A stretch of DNA of 10,128 nt, taken from an uncultured Lachnospiraceae bacterium. Its GTDB lineage: Bacteria > Bacillota > Clostridia > Lachnospirales > Lachnospiraceae. The stretch lies in assembly GCA_910585215.1 (NCBI GenBank), contig CAJUDQ010000001.1, forward strand, positions 144,938 to 155,065, written 5' to 3'. Under the pieces are notes generated by a model. It searched no databases, was not told the origin of the DNA, and worked only from the letters and a program-made list of their open reading frames with translations. Below, piece by piece: positions 6,355-10,128 of the stretch. Position 1 is the first letter of the stretch, and every line of letters begins with the position of its first letter. The translations under genes were made by a program, and so were the position numbers.

Positions 6355-9300
6355 TTATTTTCCAAGCTTTACTTCGTACCCCGCTAGATATTGAAGCAGC
6401 CTGACTGCATCTTTTGTATTAACCTCTCCATCTCCATTCACATCCGCCGCATCCAGATTAATATTAAGCCCTGTATATTCCGCCAGATATTTCTTAAGCA
6501 GCACTGCATCTTTCGTATTCACATCCCCATCTCCATTGATATCTCCTGCATTCCCCTGCTCTTTAACAATAAACTGACACTCTGCATAGACATCTTCATA
6601 ATCTTTTAATGTATAACGCAGAACAACCTCTCCTGAAGCTTTTGCAGTAAATGTATTTCCCTTTGCTGTAGTGATTCCTTCTTCACCGATTATGCACCAT
6701 TCGCCTTCTAAAGAAGTATCTGGATAAACTTCTGGTATAATCTCCACGCTTTCTCCCACCGAAAGCTGATAAACTGATTTTGGAAGCTTTACCCGTGTTT
6801 TTGCTTCTGATGTTTTGCCAACATTTACCTTAATTGTCTTTTGTACTTGTGTTCCCTCAATACTAAGAGTAATCTTTGTTTCTCCAAGAAGATTTCCCAA
6901 AATGCTTATTTTATCTTGTCCAACACTTTGAACCTTCGCAATTTCGTCAAACTCAGAAACCGCCAGTATTTTCATATTGTCTTGTCTATTGGTAATTGAA
7001 AAATCCACATCCAAAACCTGTCCCATCTTTATCGTAACTTCATCTGGAGCAGTAATTTCGGTATTTTTCTGAACTTTTATTTCCTGTTCACCCGCTTCCA
7101 TAAGCATACCTGTATAACTTTTTACATTTCCATCAAATGCCACTTTACAAGAAGTTTCTGGATTTAATGCTGTTCCATCAGAAAATTTCAAAATATATTC
7201 TCTAGCGTAATTAACACCTTCAGCGTTTTTACTCTCTGTATTATACTCTAAGGTATAAGAAATCTTTTTTCCATCGGAAAGGGTTATCTGCAGTCCAGAC
7301 AAAGTATCTGGAGCTATGTATTGTGAAAATATAATTTTCGCATAGTCTGGATAAACTGCCATGCTTTCTACTTTTGGTTTTTCTGTTGCAATCATTCCAA
7401 TATTCACATCTAACTGTGGAGGAGGAACAGGAAGCCAGTCGCTGTAAGCTGTCTTGTAACCTTCTTTTTCCACTTTTACCTGCCATAAGCCTTCTGGAAC
7501 ATCCCATGCGTACATGCCGTCCTTATCTGTAGAAAGAGGATTTTCCTGTTCATATTCTTCCGCATCCCATAAAACGGCTTCTCCTGATTCTGAATCTTTG
7601 TAATAAATCGTAACAGTCGCGCCGCTTAACCGATTATCCGTGACAGCCTCATAGATATAACCAGAAGGGTCTATACTATATTTTGCATTAAAATTAAGAT
7701 TTGCTTCTCTTATTTGTTTCTCAAGCATATCATTTATTCTGTCCATTAAACTTTTTTGCGCAAAACCGTGTTTTGTCAGCTTCTTGATAATTTCACTCAG
7801 ATGCCTGTTTTCAACTTTCTTTGCGCAATCTTTCATTACGTCAACAGAATCCTTCATCTTATCGTAAATCATATCAACCAAATCATCAAATTCTCCTAAA
7901 TCACTGAAATCAGAAGAACTGTCAATCACTTTGTTAAGCTGGTTAAATGCCGTTTGAGTATCTCCCATCATCTGGACTATTTTTAATTCCATTTCAATCT
8001 CTGTTAATTCGTATGCCTCCTTTGAACCTGGCTCCACTACCTGTTTTGCCGTTTCTATTGTATTTGTTAGCCATGCATATACTTTTTCATTACTTGGATC
8101 CTTTAAAACATCATTTGTCAAAAAGTTCATAAGATTATTCAGTTTTTCTACATAATCTTTAAGGTCATCATTTTTTCTTGCCGTGGAACAAAGATTTTGT
8201 CCGGACACCTGTTCTTTCTGAATACCGATTCCCATACGCAGCAGATTATAAGTACCGTCTTCCTGTAAAATATAAAGTTCTTGGCACTGATACACCTTAT
8301 CCTCCTTTTCTTTATATGTCATTTCTTTTGCCAGATAACAAGTAACTCCTTCATATTCACTTTTCTCAAATTCACTGTCTGGAAGCTGCGCTATATTTGT
8401 TTCCTGTTCTTTTAAATAATGAAATGTATCAACTCCCTTTAAATTAACCTTTGATTCATATCCAGAAGTTCCTTCGTTTTCATAAGCATTGCTTATATTT
8501 ACTTCGCAGCCTTCAAAATATGCGCTTAGGGCATTTCCATATTCAATCGTAATATTTCCAGGAACATAACCATAAAAACCTGATGCGACAAATACCTCCT
8601 GCTCTTCATTCCAAACTGCATCTAACCTTCTTACTTCTCCATTTTTTCTGCTGACTACCTGAACATCACCGACATTCTTATTATCATTAAATGCGATTTT
8701 AAAAGTGAAGCTGCTTCCGCTCGCCCATGTTATTACAGGACGTTTTCCAGATAATTTTATCAAATCATACGCCTGATTGCGGAAATACATGGTACATTCT
8801 GTAACTTCTACCGCATTTTGGGTATAATTCGTATATGCGGTTGCTGAATAATCTTCATTATTCCATGAAGATTTGGCTTCTATTTTATACATTGTATTTT
8901 CCTGCGGATTCGAAATTTTGATATCCGCAGTGTAGCTTCCTGTTTTGGAACTTTTTACCGTTGCTACTTTATCATCTTCCAAATATAAATCGATTGACTG
9001 CTCTGGCTCTGCAAAACCGATTATATGAACAGTTGATTCTGCCGTATCGGCTGGAACATTCAAAAGGAAAATATTTTTTGCCATATTCACGATTCCAAGA
9101 GTTTCTGAATGGTATTGATATTCTGAACTGTCATAAAATTCTATCTGAGCATAAGTCATAAGGTATGAAATATCCGATACCTGCAGAGAAAATGAAGCTG
9201 TTCCTTTCAAACTTTCAACCGGAATATAAATATATCCGTTAGCGTCTGCTTCTGCAGCATATTCACTTCCATTTATCTTAAATGACCTTGAAACCAATGT

Positions 9301-10128
9301 GGATGCTGACGGTATTTTAATCTTTAACTTCATATTAGAAGTATCTATTTTGTTTTGGACTGTTTTCTTAAAATCATATTGAAGATTCAAGTTTACATAG
9401 CCAGATGTCGATGATGTACTAAGTCCCATATAATATGAAGTGTTATTTCTCGCCAAATAATAACCTGATTTGTCTGAAATTCCAGTGGACTGTGCTGTAT
9501 AACTTCTTTCATTGTCAATGGCGTAGATAGCCACTGCACAGTCTTCTGATACAAGATTCAAATTACCGGAGAATCCTGTAAAAGCTGAATATCCCACTTC
9601 AGACACATTTTTTGGAATATTAATCTGTTGTATAGGCAATTCATATGAATTATTGTAATATTTTGCAAACGCATAATCAGGAATTTTCATTATTCCTTGA
9701 CTAAATGTTACAGTTTTTAATTCTTTTGCATTATCAAATGCATAGCTCATAGATTCTACTGTTTTAGGAATAATAATTTCACTAATTGAAGTTCTTCCTA
9801 TAAAACCTGTTCCCAGCGTTTTTATTCCCTCATTTAACTGAATACTTGTCAAACTTTCACAACCGAAAAATGCATTGTTTCCAATTGTTTCCAAATTAGC
9901 TGGAATTTCAATTTCTACTAGATTAGCGCAATCTTGAAATGCTGAACTTCCAATTGTTTTTAATTGTTTAGACAATTTTATTGCTTGTAAAATTTCACAA
10001 CCCGAAAACGCACTGTCATTAATTATTTCTACATTATCTGGAAATTTGATTTCTGCCAAGCTATCGCAGTCATAAAACGCTGACTGGCCGATTGTTTTTA
10101 AACTTTCTGGCAGCTTGATTTCCTTTAA
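6355..10128 (-). CDS. BspA-like leucine-rich-repeat protein with Ig-like domains and C-terminal type I dockerin (N-terminus beyond the window)
   Basis: The frame is open from the right edge to TAA at 6355 (1257 codons seen). A TTG at 10059 is an internal LRR leucine, not a start, so the real start and any signal peptide lie outside. Residues are numbered from the edge. 1-190: eight BspA-type LRRs. ~364-438: an Ig-like module with ADIKISN strands. ~651-813: helical, unrecognised. 819-913: carboxypeptidase-regulatory-like beta-sandwich (YIYEAVTDNRLSGATVTIYY, a pattern I recall from many large clostridial surface proteins, ending WLPVPPPQLDVNIGM). ~917-1021: an SbsA-like Ig candidate (YAKIIFSQYIAPDTLSG). 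~1024-1103 and ~1111-1190: two Big_2-like domains. 1194-1257: type I dockerin with loop residues D1196, N1198, D1200, D1207 and D1229, N1231, D1233, D1240. Its sequence closely matches the dockerin of the next gene. BspA-type LRRs commonly bind host or matrix proteins; the ligand here is unknown. No catalytic domain is visible. Confidence 0.94.
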   Translation of the reverse strand, partial: LKEIKLPESLKTIGQSAFYDCDSLAEIKFPDNVEIINDSAFSGCEILQAIKLSKQLKTIGSSAFQDCANLVEIEIPANLETIGNNAFFGCESLTSIQLNEGIKTLGTGFIGRTSISEIIIPKTVESMSYAFDNAKELKTVTFSQGIMKIPDYAFAKYYNNSYELPIQQINIPKNVSEVGYSAFTGFSGNLNLVSEDCAVAIYAIDNERSYTAQSTGISDKSGYYLARNNTSYYMGLSTSSTSGYVNLNLQYDFKKTVQNKIDTSNMKLKIKIPSASTLVSRSFKINGSEYAAEADANGYIYIPVESLKGTASFSLQVSDISYLMTYAQIEFYDSSEYQYHSETLGIVNMAKNIFLLNVPADTAESTVHIIGFAEPEQSIDLYLEDDKVATVKSSKTGSYTADIKISNPQENTMYKIEAKSSWNNEDYSATAYTNYTQNAVEVTECTMYFRNQAYDLIKLSGKRPVITWASGSSFTFKIAFNDNKNVGDVQVVSRKNGEVRRLDAVWNEEQEVFVASGFYGYVPGNITIEYGNALSAYFEGCEVNISNAYENEGTSGYESKVNLKGVDTFHYLKEQETNIAQLPDSEFEKSEYEGVTCYLAKEMTYKEKEDKVYQCQELYILQEDGTYNLLRMGIGIQKEQVSGQNLCSTARKNDDLKDYVEKLNNLMNFLTNDVLKDPSNEKVYAWLTNTIETAKQVVEPGSKEAYELTEIEMELKIVQMMGDTQTAFNQLNKVIDSSSDFSDLGEFDDLVDMIYDKMKDSVDVMKDCAKKVENRHLSEIIKKLTKHGFAQKSLMDRINDMLEKQIREANLNFNAKYSIDPSGYIYEAVTDNRLSGATVTIYYKDSESGEAVLWDAEEYEQENPLSTDKDGMYAWDVPEGLWQVKVEKEGYKTAYSDWLPVPPPQLDVNIGMIATEKPKVESMAVYPDYAKIIFSQYIAPDTLSGLQITLSDGKKISYTLEYNTESKNAEGVNYAREYILKFSDGTALNPETSCKVAFDGNVKSYTGMLMEAGEQEIKVQKNTEITAPDEVTIKMGQVLDVDFSITNRQDNMKILAVSEFDEIAKVQSVGQDKISILGNLLGETKITLSIEGTQVQKTIKVNVGKTSEAKTRVKLPKSVYQLSVGESVEIIPEVYPDTSLEGEWCIIGEEGITTAKGNTFTAKASGEVVLRYTLKDYEDVYAECQFIVKEQGNAGDINGDGDVNTKDAVLLKKYLAEYTGLNINLDAADVNGDGEVNTKDAVRLLQYLAGYEVKLGK
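9559..10128 (-). repeat. BspA-type (LRR_5) leucine-rich repeats, 23-residue period
   Basis: Units start at residues 1, 24, 47, 70, 93, 115, 137 and 166 (numbered from the edge). The first four are exactly 23 residues, with the consensus L-x-x-I-x-[IL]-P-x-x-[LV]-x-x-I-G-x-x-A-F-x-x-C. The fifth and sixth are 22 residues, and the seventh is stretched to 29 by an insertion around YYNNSYELP; the last is degenerate. The array continues past the right edge without a capping motif, so more units are expected upstream. This LRR class was described in Treponema, Bacteroides and Trichomonas surface proteins and is common in gut Clostridia. Confidence 0.93.

Noticed and set aside
7241..7507. Minus-strand open frame of 88 codons
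   Set aside because: It lies in another frame inside the carboxypeptidase-regulatory-like and Ig coding region. It is arginine-, serine- and cysteine-rich without any family signal, so it is a shadow.
10057..10059. TTG as start codon of the LRR-dockerin gene
   Set aside because: The frame stays open to the right edge and the upstream 23 codons encode a perfect further LRR unit, so the leucine is internal.
2835..10128. A classical cellulosome locus
   Set aside because: Dockerins are present, but no glycoside hydrolase, carbohydrate-binding module or cohesin can be seen in the window.

Overview
This AT-rich window (roughly a third G+C, by eye) holds three very large genes, all on the minus strand, so transcription runs right to left. 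Together they cover almost all of the sequence. Strong AGGAGG-type ribosome binding sites, Gram-positive signal peptides, type I dockerins, BspA-type leucine-rich repeats and carboxypeptidase-regulatory-like modules suggest an anaerobic Bacillota, most likely a gut Clostridia or Lachnospiraceae-type bacterium. The taxonomic call is inference; no rRNA or housekeeping gene is present to fix it.

Layout in order of transcription. (1) 10128 to 6355: a gene whose 5' end lies outside the window. It encodes BspA-like leucine-rich repeats, an Ig-like region, a helical region, a carboxypeptidase-regulatory-like beta-sandwich, three Ig-like domains and a C-terminal type I dockerin. (2) A 151-bp gap (6204-6354) with a perfect 13-bp inverted repeat, then 6203 to 2835: a complete gene (GTG start) for a secreted protein with seven 48-residue RCC1-type repeats, a long unrecognised helical region, beta-rich modules including an InlB-B-like repeat, and a C-terminal dockerin. 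(3) A 41-bp gap without a terminator, then 2793 to the left edge: a gene with its 3' end outside the window. It encodes a signal peptide, a long unrecognised beta-rich region, three 79-residue tandem carboxypeptidase-regulatory/PEGA-like repeats, and the start of a second RCC1 array closely resembling that of gene 2.

The three proteins look like a set of secreted, non-enzymatic, multi-domain recognition proteins. Dockerins on at least two imply docking onto a cohesin-bearing partner, while the propeller, LRR and Ig-like modules are typical binding scaffolds. No catalytic domain and no cohesin are visible. The most notable content is the pairing of a complete seven-repeat RCC1 propeller with a dockerin, and a neighbouring gene that carries a paralogous RCC1 array on a different chassis. 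I see no RNA genes, CRISPR arrays, insertion sequences or plus-strand genes.
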